From: Engelhardtia mirabilis
GTDB taxonomy: Bacteria > Planctomycetota > UBA1135 > GCA-002686595
Length of the DNA: 64,000 nucleotides
NCBI RefSeq assembly: GCF_007748095.1
Contig: NZ_CP036287.1
Location: 1,984,001 to 2,048,000, forward strand
Direction of reading: 5' to 3'
Shown: one piece after another, positions 25,841 to 35,162 of the stretch
Position numbering within the stretch: position 1 is the first letter of the stretch
How the letters are laid out: every line of letters starts with the position of its first letter
Notes under the pieces: generated by a model
Told to the model about the DNA's origin: nothing
Databases searched by the model: none
Seen by the model: the letters and a program-made list of their open reading frames with translations, nothing else
Made by a program: the position numbers and the translations under genes

Positions 25841-28495
25841 TCAGTCTTGACCCGGGGTGTCACCGCCGGGGGGGTCACCAACAGGGGCGGCGCCGCCATC
25901 GTCGCCATCGCCTCCAGCGCCGGCATCGGCCGCACCATCGGCTGCCTCACCACCGACCTGATCGTCCGCATCGTCCTTGACGTCAGCCGGATCGACATAG
26001 CCCAGCAGCGCCAGCTCGGCCAACACCGCTTCGGACATCTGGTTCTCGCTCTGGTCGAGCTCGGCCAGGAGCTGCGACTCGACCGTCATGGTCTCGGAGT
26101 GGTCCAAGAGGGCGCGCAGGGTGGCGACCATGTCCGGCCGCGCCGAGGCCAGGTCGTGCTCCTCCAGCGGGTCGTCGGCCAGGTTGTAGAGCCGGTACAC
26201 CGGACCCCGGTCCTTGAAGAACATCTTGGTCTGCCAGAAGACCTTGGGGTGCCGCTCGTCGAAGGCCTCGAAGCGCTGCTGGTCGTAGCGGGGCGGCTCG
26301 CTCAGGTCCGTGGTGCCGGCCAGCTCGGCCGCCAGCTCGGGGAAGGCCTCGGCCCAGGGCTCCCACATGTAGTCCCAGGTCAAGGCCGACGAGAGGTTGG
26401 GGATCATCCACGGCTCGACGAAGATGAGCTTCCAATCCCCGTGCAGCACGGCGCGCTGGTTCTTGAAGGTGGTCTGCACCACCACCGGTCGCGGCTTCAG
26501 GCTCTCACCGCGCAACAGCGGCACCAGGGAGCGACCGTGGAAGGAGAAGGGCTCGGGATCCAGCCCGGCCAGCTCCGCCAGGGTCGGCATCAGGTCCACG
26601 AGCTGGACCCGGTCCTCGACGCGCACTCCGGCCTTCTGGGCGCCGGGCAGGTCGATCAGCAGAGGCACGTGGATCGACGGCTCGTAGACCGAGCCGTGGC
26701 GGAAGTACATCCCGCGCTGGGTCGTGACCTCGCCGTGGTCGGCGGAGAGCACGAACAGCACGTCGTCGCGGAGGCCGCGCTCGGCGAGGGCGTCGAGCAG
26801 CTGCGCGATGCGCGCGTCCATCTCGAGCACCTTCTCGTCGTAGGCGTCGAGGATCGCGCCCACCGGCGCCACGTCGGTGCGCTCGAAGCCGAGCTCCTGC
26901 GCGCCCAGGGCCACGTAGTCGGGCACCGACCCCCGCGCCGTCACGAAGGTCCCGGCCAGGGGCGCCAGGGGACCCTGCTCGGCGGACTTGAACGTGCCGC
27001 GCCAGGGGGCGGTGGTGATGTAGGGCCCGTGGACGTCGAGCACTTGCAGGAACAGGAACAGCGGGCGCTTCTGGTCCCACCCGTCGATCCACTCCAGGGC
27101 CGTGCGATTGACCAACTGGATCCCGCCCTCGAAGTCCTTGAGCTCGCGCTCGGAGGGCGTGATGTCGAAGCGCTCGAAGCCCTGACCGACGCCGCGCAGG
27201 TTGGCGATGAAGGGGTTGTCGACGATCGCGCCGGTCTCGTAGCCGGCGGCGTTCATCAGCTCCGCCATCGTCAGGCGGTTCTGGGTCAGTTGGAACTCGC
27301 TGTAGATCGTCGCGTCCTCGCGCCGCTCCGCGGTGGTCACCCGATGGGAGTTCGGCAGCAGGGCGGTCAGCTGCGAGATGTAGCTCGGCAGGGTCCAGCC
27401 CGAGTTCGAGGTGGCGCGGTCGAAGACGAACGAGCTGCCCGCCAGGCGATCGAGGCCCGGGGTCGTCTCGCGGCCGTAGCCGTAGAGCGACATGTTCAGG
27501 GCGGCCAGGGTGTCGACACTGAGGAAGATCACCAGGGCGGGCGGCTTGCCGGTCGCGCGGTTCAGGTCCGCCCGCACCAGCGTCGCGGATCCGCGGTCGT
27601 CGTCCGGGTACCAGCGCAGCTCGAGTTCCGCCAGGGGCGGCGCGTCGCTGGGCAGCTCGAGCTCGGACGTGGTCAGCTTGCCGGGCGAGACCCCGACGGC
27701 TTCCTCGAGGGCCACGCGGCCGGCCAGGCCCGTGGTCGGGTTCAGCTCCACGAGTCGAATCAACAGCTCGCCTCCGACCTGCGCCTCGAGCGCCACGGTC
27801 AAGCTGCCGCCGGCCGTTCCCGCGACCTGCATGCGGACGGCGTCGGCCGCTCCGAGGCGCTCCGTTCCGGGGGTCGCCGACCCGGGGGAGGGCTTCGGCT
27901 CGGCCGCCCCGGCGTCGTCAACGGCGTCCACGTGCACCGACGCCACGGCCAGGAGACGACTCTCCTGGTTGCCCTCGGGATGGGCCTGCAGGACCAGGCG
28001 ATTGCCACCCTCGGTCCAGTGCTTGGCCGGCACCTCGAAGCCGTACTCGCGCCATTCGCCGGACAGCTCGCCCAGCTCGAAGTGCTCGCCACCGAGCTCG
28101 GCCGAGAGGGTCGCCGGCTCGGCGCCCTCGAGCCCGGGCCCGCGCGCGGCCTCGAAGGTGATCCTGCGGTCCCGAGGCTGGCCGGCCGTCAATCGCAGGC
28201 GGCCGAGGCCGTGGACCGTGATCACGCAGTCGCGTCCCTGGTGGACCTCAGTCAGGTGTCGCCAGCCCCCCAGGCCACGCTCACCGAAGCCCTCGGCTTC
28301 GGGCTCGTAGGCGGCGACGTCCGCCACGCGCTCGAGCGACGCGCGGGCCAGCAGGGGCTCGACGAATTCGTCGGACTTGGAGAGCACGCCGGGTTGGCCG
28401 GGCGTCACCGGGCCGTTCGAGCCGCCACAGGAGGCGGGCAGGACGGCTGCGAGGGCCACCAAGAGCAGGCCTCGCGCCGGGTCGTTCAGTTGCAT
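25841..28495 (-). CDS. Sulfatase-superfamily lipoprotein with Thr nucleophile, paralogue B
   Basis: 884 residues from the ATG at 28495, with a lipobox PASC. The layout is like paralogue A: an N-terminal unknown domain, then the phosphatase/sulfatase domain with FLSVDTLAALNMSLYGYG metal motif, NSGWTLPSY with T368 at the place of the FGly Cys, and VLSADHGEV. It ends in an acidic Asp/Gly/Ala tail of about 45 residues (GDGDDGGAAP-like) that A lacks. It is much closer to paralogue C (28679) than to A. A and B start with near-identical TTCTCCCC or TCCTCCCC before ATG, a possible shared leader. Confidence 0.85.
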   Translation of the reverse strand: MQLNDPARGLLLVALAAVLPASCGGSNGPVTPGQPGVLSKSDEFVEPLLARASLERVADVAAYEPEAEGFGERGLGGWRHLTEVHQGRDCVITVHGLGRLRLTAGQPRDRRITFEAARGPGLEGAEPATLSAELGGEHFELGELSGEWREYGFEVPAKHWTEGGNRLVLQAHPEGNQESRLLAVASVHVDAVDDAGAAEPKPSPGSATPGTERLGAADAVRMQVAGTAGGSLTVALEAQVGGELLIRLVELNPTTGLAGRVALEEAVGVSPGKLTTSELELPSDAPPLAELELRWYPDDDRGSATLVRADLNRATGKPPALVIFLSVDTLAALNMSLYGYGRETTPGLDRLAGSSFVFDRATSNSGWTLPSYISQLTALLPNSHRVTTAERREDATIYSEFQLTQNRLTMAELMNAAGYETGAIVDNPFIANLRGVGQGFERFDITPSERELKDFEGGIQLVNRTALEWIDGWDQKRPLFLFLQVLDVHGPYITTAPWRGTFKSAEQGPLAPLAGTFVTARGSVPDYVALGAQELGFERTDVAPVGAILDAYDEKVLEMDARIAQLLDALAERGLRDDVLFVLSADHGEVTTQRGMYFRHGSVYEPSIHVPLLIDLPGAQKAGVRVEDRVQLVDLMPTLAELAGLDPEPFSFHGRSLVPLLRGESLKPRPVVVQTTFKNQRAVLHGDWKLIFVEPWMIPNLSSALTWDYMWEPWAEAFPELAAELAGTTDLSEPPRYDQQRFEAFDERHPKVFWQTKMFFKDRGPVYRLYNLADDPLEEHDLASARPDMVATLRALLDHSETMTVESQLLAELDQSENQMSEAVLAELALLGYVDPADVKDDADDQVGGEAADGAADAGAGGDGDDGGAAPVGDPPGGDTPGQD

Positions 28496-28678
28496 GGGGA
28501 GGATTCTACGGCCGGCAGTCGCCGGAGATCGGGCCCGGGCACCGCGCGGGACCTGGAGCGCTACAGGTGCGGCCCGGGAAGATAGCGGCACCCGCCTGCC
28601 CCGGGGTCTTCGCGGCCGGCCGGTGAGCTGGATTCGTCGCCGCGGGGACGGCAACTGAAGTCGGCGCACAAGTGCGCC

Positions 28679-31357
28679 TCAACCCTGGCCAGTGTCGGAC
28701 GCGGCTGCCGGCTCTGTGGTCGAGGGCTCGCCACCGACCGGCGGGCTCGCCTCCGGCCCGTGCGGCCCGTCCGGACTCGGCGCGGGGTCGTCGTCGCCGT
28801 CGAGGTAGCCGAGGGCCTCGAGCTCCTTCAGCGCCTCGTCGGAGAGGTGCTCGATCAAGTCATCCGGGGCCACCGCCGCGCGGGCGCTGACGGTGAGCTG
28901 CTCACTGATGCCCAAAACATCGACCAGCGCATTCATGACCTCCGGGTGGGCGGCGGAGACGTCCGTGAGCTCGCCCGGATCCTGGGCCAGGTTGTAGAGC
29001 GAGACACTCGGGCCGAGTCCGTGGAAGAAGTGCCGCGTCGCGCTCGCGACCTTCGGATGTCGCGCTTCGAAGGCGTCGAAGCGTTGGCGGTCGTAGATCG
29101 GCGGTTGGCTCAGGTCATCGCTTCCGACGAGTTCGCGGGCGAGCTCGGGGAAGCGCTTCGCCCAGGGCTCCCAGTACTGGGGATAGGTCAGGCTGGTGGC
29201 CAACTCGGGCATCAACCAGGGTTCGGACAGCACCAGCTTCCAGTCGCCGTGAATCACCGCGCGCTGGTTGCGGAAGGTGGTCTGGATCACGATCGGCCGT
29301 GCTTCGAGGGCCTCCCCGCGCAGCAGCGGCACCAAGGAACGGCCGTGCTGGGCGAAGGGCTCCGGGTCCAGGCCGATGAACTCGGCCAGGGTCCCCATCA
29401 GGTCCACCAGTTGAACGCGGTCCTCGATGCGCCGACCTTCGAGTTGGCCGGGCGGGTCGATCAGCAGCGGCACGTGCGTTGACGGTTCGAAGACTGGCCC
29501 GTGGAAGAAGAGCATGTCCCGTTGGGTGGTCATCTCTCCGTGATCCGCGGACAGCACGAAGAGCAGCTCGTCGCGCAGGCCCCGCGCTTCCAACTCGGCC
29601 AAGAAGGCCTCGATGCGGGCATCGATCTCCAGCACCTTCTCGTCGTAGGAGGCCAGCAATTGGTCGATCGGCGCCATGTCCTCGGCTCCGTCGAAGCCCA
29701 TCTCCCGAGCGCCGCGGGCGATGTACTCGGGGACCGAGCCGCGGGCGCTGCTCTGGGGGCCGCTGATCGGAGCGAGGGGGCCGGGCTCCGCGGGGCGGAA
29801 CGTGTCGCGCCAGGGCGCGCTGGTCAGGTACGGCCCGTGGACGTCGAGCACCTGCAGGAACAGGAACAGCGGGCGCTCGCCGTCCCACTCGTCGATCCAC
29901 TCCAGAGCCGTGCGGCTGATCTGGACCATGCCGCCTTCCAGGTCGTAGTGACCCTTGTCCGAGGGGGACACGTCCAGGCGGTCGAAGCCCTGGTCGAGTC
30001 CACGCAGGTAGGCCAGGAACGGATTGTCGACGATCGCGGCCGTGCGGTACCCGGCCGAGTTCATCAACTCGCCGAGCGTGAAGCGACCCGAGCTCAGTTG
30101 GTACTCGCTCCAGATGGTGCGATCGATGCGCTCGTCGGGATCGACCAGGCGATTGGAGTTGGGCAGCAGCGCCGAGAGCTGCGACACGTAACTTGGCAGG
30201 GTCCAGCCCGAGTTCGAGGAGCAGCGGTCGAAGACGTACGAGGAAACGGCCAGCTGCTCGAGGAAGGGCGTCGTGGGGCGCTCGTAGCCGTAGAGGGACA
30301 TGTTCTGGGCCGAGAGGGTGTCGACGCTCAGGAACACGACCAGGCGCGGGGGTGCGGGCGTGGTGCGGGCCAGGTCGGCGCGGATCAATCGCGCCGCGGA
30401 GCGCTCGTCGGACGGGTACCAGCGCAGCTCGAGCTCGGCCAGGGGCGGCGCCGCTGCGGGCAGGCCGATCACGATCGGCCGCGGCGCTCCGGCGTCGATG
30501 GCGAGGAACTCCTCCAAGACCGTGTCACCCAACAGGCCGGTCACGGTGCTGCGCGGTGTCAGCCGCACCGCCAGCTCGCCATCGCCGGGCGATTCGACCG
30601 CCAGCGTGAGCTGCGCCCCGTCGATCCCCGTCAGCGGCAGGCGCACGGCCTCGGAGGGGCTGAAGAGTCCGATGTGCTCGGGGTCGGTCGACCCGTCCGA
30701 GGCCACTGGCTCGACGGTGTCAACGTCGAAGGAGTCAGCCGAGTCGACCGCGCCCGCCGTGCCGCTCGGCAGCACGCGCACCCGTGCCACCGCCAGGAGT
30801 TCCTGGGGCTCGAACTCGTCGCCGGTGGCGTCGAGGGTCAGTTGGTTGTCGCCCTCGCGCCAAAGGGCGGCCGGCGCCTCGAAGGCGTACTCGCGCCACT
30901 CTTCAGTGAGCTGGCCCAGCTCGATGGTCATGCCGCCCAGGGTCGCCGACAGCGGCCCGGGAACCTGATCCTTGCCGCCGCGCTTCAGCTTGCCGATGCG
31001 CGCCACGATCTCCACCCGGCGGTCGCGGGCATCGGCCGCCGAGAGGCGCAGCCGTCCCAAGCCCTGGTTCGTCGCCACCGCCGATCGTTCGCCGATCTCG
31101 TCGGTGATGTGGCGCCAGCCGCCGAGGTCGCGGTCGCCGAAGCCGCCGTCGTCGCTGGGTAGGTAGTCGACCACATCGCGTACGCGCTCGAAGCGGGTGC
31201 GCGCGAGCAGCGACTCCACGTTGGACTGCTCGGGCTCAGCGGCCGCCTCACCTGCGGCGCCGGACGAGGGCCGCGGCGGATCCGAGGCGCCGCAGCTGCC
31301 CAGACCCCAGGCGGTCAAGAGCACAAGGCATCGGGCGGCGACTTGGCGGACACTCAT
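28679..31357 (-). CDS. Sulfatase-superfamily lipoprotein with Thr nucleophile, paralogue C
   Basis: 892 residues from the ATG at 31357, with lipobox GSC. It is tandem with paralogue B (183 bp apart) and has the same domain plan: FLSVDTLSAQNMSLYGYE, NSGWTLPSY (T386), VLSADHGEM and a C-terminal helical LSDEALKELEALGYLDG segment also seen in A (RAQLEELGYLERE) and B (LAELALLGYVDP). The substrate is unknown. The pair B/C looks like a local gene duplication, A an older one. All are probably surface-attached lipoproteins acting outside the cytoplasm. Confidence 0.85.
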   Translation of the reverse strand: MSVRQVAARCLVLLTAWGLGSCGASDPPRPSSGAAGEAAAEPEQSNVESLLARTRFERVRDVVDYLPSDDGGFGDRDLGGWRHITDEIGERSAVATNQGLGRLRLSAADARDRRVEIVARIGKLKRGGKDQVPGPLSATLGGMTIELGQLTEEWREYAFEAPAALWREGDNQLTLDATGDEFEPQELLAVARVRVLPSGTAGAVDSADSFDVDTVEPVASDGSTDPEHIGLFSPSEAVRLPLTGIDGAQLTLAVESPGDGELAVRLTPRSTVTGLLGDTVLEEFLAIDAGAPRPIVIGLPAAAPPLAELELRWYPSDERSAARLIRADLARTTPAPPRLVVFLSVDTLSAQNMSLYGYERPTTPFLEQLAVSSYVFDRCSSNSGWTLPSYVSQLSALLPNSNRLVDPDERIDRTIWSEYQLSSGRFTLGELMNSAGYRTAAIVDNPFLAYLRGLDQGFDRLDVSPSDKGHYDLEGGMVQISRTALEWIDEWDGERPLFLFLQVLDVHGPYLTSAPWRDTFRPAEPGPLAPISGPQSSARGSVPEYIARGAREMGFDGAEDMAPIDQLLASYDEKVLEIDARIEAFLAELEARGLRDELLFVLSADHGEMTTQRDMLFFHGPVFEPSTHVPLLIDPPGQLEGRRIEDRVQLVDLMGTLAEFIGLDPEPFAQHGRSLVPLLRGEALEARPIVIQTTFRNQRAVIHGDWKLVLSEPWLMPELATSLTYPQYWEPWAKRFPELARELVGSDDLSQPPIYDRQRFDAFEARHPKVASATRHFFHGLGPSVSLYNLAQDPGELTDVSAAHPEVMNALVDVLGISEQLTVSARAAVAPDDLIEHLSDEALKELEALGYLDGDDDPAPSPDGPHGPEASPPVGGEPSTTEPAAASDTGQG

Positions 31358-31552
31358 TCGGACATCCTAGCCCCCGATCAGCGCCTGCATCCGAGGCCAG
31401 TGGTCCAACCCTTCGGCCGGCGCCGCCCCGCGGACCGATACTCCGTGCGGGACCGCCAGGGGGCGGGCCGCGCCAGTCGTCACCGGGCGGCGGGCGGCGA
31501 GCGACGGCCGGCGGACGACGGCCGCGGAGCCGCCGCCCGACCCTGCCGGCTC

Positions 31553-32776
31553 TCAGACCTCGAACAGGCCGGGTTCGATCGTCAGCTGGTCGCCCGAGTC
31601 GATGGCGCGCTTGGCCACGATCGCCACCGCCGCCGCGCGCAGGCCTTCCTCGGCCGAGCACTGGACCTCGGCGCCCTCGGTGACGCTCTTGAGGAAGCTC
31701 TCCAAGCCGTAGTAGATCGGCGGGTAGGGCAGGCCGACCCCGTCCTTGAGCTTGTCCTGGGCGGCGAGCTTGGTGGCGTCCGCGATCAGGGTGATGCCCT
31801 CGTCGTTGTGGAACTGCTGGCGGTTGGCGTAGACCTCCCAGCCCTGGGTGGCCGCGTCGGCCTCTTTGAACAGCCAGCCCCAGCTCCACGCGAGCTTCAT
31901 GGTGCCCATCGAGCCCTCGATCAGCTCGTAGGTGCTCTCGAACGAGTTGGCGATCGAGGCCGAGTACTGCAGGGTCAGGCCGCTCTCGAAGCCGAAGGTC
32001 GCCGCCACCGTGTCGTGCACCTCGCGACCGTCGTCGTGCAGCATGATCGCGCCGCGGCCGGAGACGGAGGTGGGGTAGGCCTCCAGGAACCAGTGGTAGA
32101 CGTCGAGCTGTTGGGTGCCGAGCTCGCCGATCAGGCCCAGGCTGACGCTCGGGTCCAGTCGCCAGTTCAGCGCCGGGTCGGAGCCGACCCGCCAGGACGT
32201 CTTGTCGTGGCTCTGGGCGCGCAGGGCCACCGCATTGCGGATCGAGCCCGTCTTCCAGAACTTGTGGGCCAGCTTGTAGATCGGGTTGACCCGGCCGAGC
32301 ATCCCGGTCTGGAACACCTTCCCACTGGCGCGCGCCGCACGGACGATGGCCTTGGCGTCGTCGATCGTCGAGGCCAGGGGCGACTCGCAGTAGACGTGCT
32401 TGCCGGCGGCGAGGGCCGCTTCGGCCACCTCGCGGTGGGTGTGGGTCGGCGTCGCCACCAGGATCGCGTCGACCCCCGGCTCGCCCGCCAGCAGCTCCTT
32501 GACCGTGGCGTAGCCCTTGGCGTCGCGCACCCGGCGCTGACCGCTCGACAGGCGCGACTCGACCGTGTCGCAGACCGCGACGACGGTCACGTTCTCCATC
32601 TTCGCCAGCTCGGCCAGCATCTCCCGCCCCTGCCGCCCGCAGCCGACCAGGGCCACCGAAACGGGGGCGTTCGCGCGGAACAGAGCCGCCGCCAAATCGA
32701 GCTCGGAGGCCAGGGCCAGGGCGGTCGCGCCACCGAGGCTGGTGCGCAGGAAGGAGCGGCGATCGGTCGGAGTCAT
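31553..32776 (-). CDS. Tat-exported Gfo/Idh/MocA oxidoreductase, copy 2
   Basis: 407 residues. A twin-arginine signal (DRRSFLRTSLGGATALAL) starts the protein. The NAD-binding Rossmann fold follows (SVALVGCGRQGREML), then the CESPLAST stretch at the position of the usual EKP motif and the substrate-binding domain. Canonical members have GxGxxG and EKP; here the loop is GCGRQG and the EKP position reads ESP, so cofactor binding may be altered. These exported enzymes act on sugars in the periplasm. It is the last gene of a three-gene cluster with an ApbE-like gene and another Gfo/Idh/MocA gene. Confidence 0.87.
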   Translation of the reverse strand: MTPTDRRSFLRTSLGGATALALASELDLAAALFRANAPVSVALVGCGRQGREMLAELAKMENVTVVAVCDTVESRLSSGQRRVRDAKGYATVKELLAGEPGVDAILVATPTHTHREVAEAALAAGKHVYCESPLASTIDDAKAIVRAARASGKVFQTGMLGRVNPIYKLAHKFWKTGSIRNAVALRAQSHDKTSWRVGSDPALNWRLDPSVSLGLIGELGTQQLDVYHWFLEAYPTSVSGRGAIMLHDDGREVHDTVAATFGFESGLTLQYSASIANSFESTYELIEGSMGTMKLAWSWGWLFKEADAATQGWEVYANRQQFHNDEGITLIADATKLAAQDKLKDGVGLPYPPIYYGLESFLKSVTEGAEVQCSAEEGLRAAAVAIVAKRAIDSGDQLTIEPGLFEV

Positions 32777-32872
32777 GGTCGTTCGTGGGCCGGGTGTGGG
32801 CCTTGGGAGGGACGGCGAAGGCGACAGGCTAACCGCAGTCGCGCCGGCCTCGGCGCTCCGCGCGCGGCGGAA

Positions 32873-33664
32873 TCAGGTCGCCGATTCGGACGGCTCGCCC
32901 CGATCCAGGGCGAAGAGTTCGATACCCATGCTGCGCGCGGCCTGCTCGGCGCCCGGATCCACCACCAGCGCCGTGGACCAGGCGTCCGCGGCCGTGGCGT
33001 TGGGGGCTCGCACTGCGATGGGCCCGAGGTCGGCGGCCGGCCGCCCGCGCCGCGGATCGCGCAGGTGCCCTTCCGCCGCGTCCGCCCGCCGGCCGTGTTG
33101 GGCCGAGACCGAGAGGGCGCGGCCGTCGAGCCGGATCGTGCGCGCGCCGCCGCCGGCCAACACCCGCACACCCCAACCCTCCTCGCCGGGGGGCGAGCCC
33201 AGCGCCAGCACCGTGGACGTGCCCCCGTGCAGCAGGGCGCGCTCGATGCCCTCCTCCCGCAGGACCGCGATCGCGCGGTCGATGGCGAAGCCCTTCCCGA
33301 TCGCTCCGAGGTCGAGTTCGACCCCGGGCCGCTCGAGTCGCACGCTGCGCTCCGCGCGATCGACGCTCAGCCCACCGCCGGAGCGGTGGGCCACGTCGAA
33401 CGCGCCGCCGCTCGCGATGCGCACGTCGTCGCAGACGTCGAACAGCTCGAACGTCTCGTCGTCCAGCTCGATCGCGCGGGCGTGGCCGTGGCGCTCCAGG
33501 TGGGCCACCAAGCTGTCGCGGCGGTAGCGGGTGAGGCGACCCTCCCAGAGGGTCACCTCGTCCAACGCCGCCTCGCCCACGGCCCGCAGGAACCGCTCGT
33601 CGTCGCCGTCGAGGACGAGTTCGAAGCGGGTGGCCATGGCCGCCCGAGCGAGGGTCAGGATCAT
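32873..33664 (-). CDS. apbE: ApbE-like FAD:protein FMN transferase, no signal peptide
   Basis: 263 residues from the ATG at 33664 with a GAGGG-type site upstream. Motifs of ApbE are present: LGAIGKGFAIDRA, ALLHGGTSTVLALG, SVSAQHGR, GHLRDPRRGRP and ADAWSTALVV. ApbE uses FAD to attach FMN to Thr of target proteins and is normally exported; this copy begins directly with the domain and has no export signal. No protein with an FMN-binding motif is its neighbour; instead it lies between two Tat-exported Gfo/Idh/MocA genes, so the target is unclear. The second ApbE gene of the window is at 54484. Confidence 0.82.
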   Translation of the reverse strand: MILTLARAAMATRFELVLDGDDERFLRAVGEAALDEVTLWEGRLTRYRRDSLVAHLERHGHARAIELDDETFELFDVCDDVRIASGGAFDVAHRSGGGLSVDRAERSVRLERPGVELDLGAIGKGFAIDRAIAVLREEGIERALLHGGTSTVLALGSPPGEEGWGVRVLAGGGARTIRLDGRALSVSAQHGRRADAAEGHLRDPRRGRPAADLGPIAVRAPNATAADAWSTALVVDPGAEQAARSMGIELFALDRGEPSESAT

Positions 33665-33690
33665 CGACTCACCCTCGCGGGCGCCTGGGG

Positions 33691-35001
33691 TCAGATCGCG
33701 GTGACGACCGCTTCGGCGGGGTCGTAGGCGAAGGCCTTGCGCTCCCACAAAGAGCGCGTGCCGAGCTCGACCACGACCATGTGCTTGAGCGCGAAGGCCG
33801 TCGTCGAGCGGTTCTCCTCGCGCGAGCGCACCGAGCCGAGCCAGTCGCGGCGCAGGGCGTCGTGGGTGTTGCCGCCCTCGGTCGCGATCGTGCGCGGGTC
33901 GACGTCGTCCACGTAGGGCGCCTGGGGCACCAGCTCCACGTTGCGACCGCCGAGCAGCAGGTCGCCGCGGTGGCCGCGGATCATGACCTCGAGGCCACGG
34001 TCGTTGATCGTCGACCCGGCCACGACCATCGTGTGGTCGCCCTCGAATTCCACGGTCAGGAAGACCTGGTCGTGGTTCTCCATGTCCTTGTCGATGTAGT
34101 GCCCGCCCGAGCCGGTGACGCGGATCGGGAAGCCGAGGTCGAGGGAGTAGATCAGCGGGGTCATCTGGTGCACCAACAGGTCGCCCAGGATGCCGGTGGA
34201 GAAGTCGCGGTAGCGGCGCCAGCGGTGGTAGATCTTGGTGTCGAACTCGTGCTCGCCGAGGGGCCCGCACCAGGCCTTCCAGTCGAGCATTTCGCCCGGC
34301 TGCACCTGGGGGTCGATGCCGTAGTAGTTCCACTCGCCCGAGGGCGTGTTGCGGCAGTAGCTGGTCTGGCTCAGGGTCGGCTTGCCGATCGCGCCCTCCT
34401 TGATCAGCTTGCGCGCCTCGACGTACTTGGGGTCCATCATGTACTGGGTCCCGACCTGCACGACCTGGTCGTTGGCCTGGACCACGCGGTCCAGCCACAG
34501 GGCGTCGTCGAGGCGCAGGCACATGGGCTTCTCGACGTAGACGTCCTTGCCGGCCATCACGCAGTCCACGGCGTGCTGCGCGTGCCAGTGCTCCGGCGAG
34601 GCGATCAGCACCGCGTGGATGTCGTCGCGCCCGATGATCTCGCGGTAGTCGCGGTGGGCGGTCACCTCGACCCCCTCCTGGCGGCTGCTGCACTTGGCGT
34701 GGGCGCCGTCGAGGCGCGGCTTGCAGACGTCGGCCAGGGCCACGATGTCGACCAGCTCCTCACCCCGCTCGCGGAAGCCCAGGAAGGCGTCCAGGTGCGC
34801 CCCGCCCATGCCGCCGGTGCCGATCACCGCCATGCGGATCGGCTGGTCCTGGGGGACCTGAGTGAAGCTCTTCCCCTTGGCAACCGGCCGCTTGGCTCCC
34901 TGCAGAACGGTTGACTTGGCGGTGCCCGCCAGGCCGACGAGGCCGGCCGCGGCGGCCGTGGTGGAGAGGAAGTCGCGACGCGTGGGCTTGCGATGGGTCA
35001 T
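33691..35001 (-). CDS. Tat-exported Gfo/Idh/MocA oxidoreductase, copy 1
   Basis: 436 residues, ATG at 35001. A twin-arginine signal (TRRDFLSTTAAAAGLVGLAG) is followed by the NAD-binding loop VIGTGGMGGAH, then YVEKPMCLRLDDALW with the canonical EKP, and a C-terminal substrate-binding domain. It belongs to the planctomycete-type exported branch of Gfo/Idh/MocA dehydrogenases, probably active on sugar or inositol-like substrates outside the cytoplasm. It is the first gene of the cluster, with ApbE 26 bp downstream. Confidence 0.9.
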   Translation of the reverse strand: MTHRKPTRRDFLSTTAAAAGLVGLAGTAKSTVLQGAKRPVAKGKSFTQVPQDQPIRMAVIGTGGMGGAHLDAFLGFRERGEELVDIVALADVCKPRLDGAHAKCSSRQEGVEVTAHRDYREIIGRDDIHAVLIASPEHWHAQHAVDCVMAGKDVYVEKPMCLRLDDALWLDRVVQANDQVVQVGTQYMMDPKYVEARKLIKEGAIGKPTLSQTSYCRNTPSGEWNYYGIDPQVQPGEMLDWKAWCGPLGEHEFDTKIYHRWRRYRDFSTGILGDLLVHQMTPLIYSLDLGFPIRVTGSGGHYIDKDMENHDQVFLTVEFEGDHTMVVAGSTINDRGLEVMIRGHRGDLLLGGRNVELVPQAPYVDDVDPRTIATEGGNTHDALRRDWLGSVRSREENRSTTAFALKHMVVVELGTRSLWERKAFAYDPAEAVVTAI

Positions 35002-35162
35002 CGGGCGCTGTGGGGGTAGGGACTTCGGAACGGGACGGCAGTTCCGCGAGAGAGGGCCCGAGGCTGGGGGGCCCCGAGAGCGGCGCAGATCCTAGCACCC
35101 GTCGGCGCAGAGGGCCGGATCCGGCGCGTGCGTCTGGCCGGGTGCGAACCTATCCTCGGGCT

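Noticed and set aside
25142..28585. 1147-residue plus-strand ORF
   Set aside because: It is antisense to paralogue B and the cytochrome gene, composed mostly of Gly, Arg, Val, Gln and His without domains; an open frame caused by high GC.
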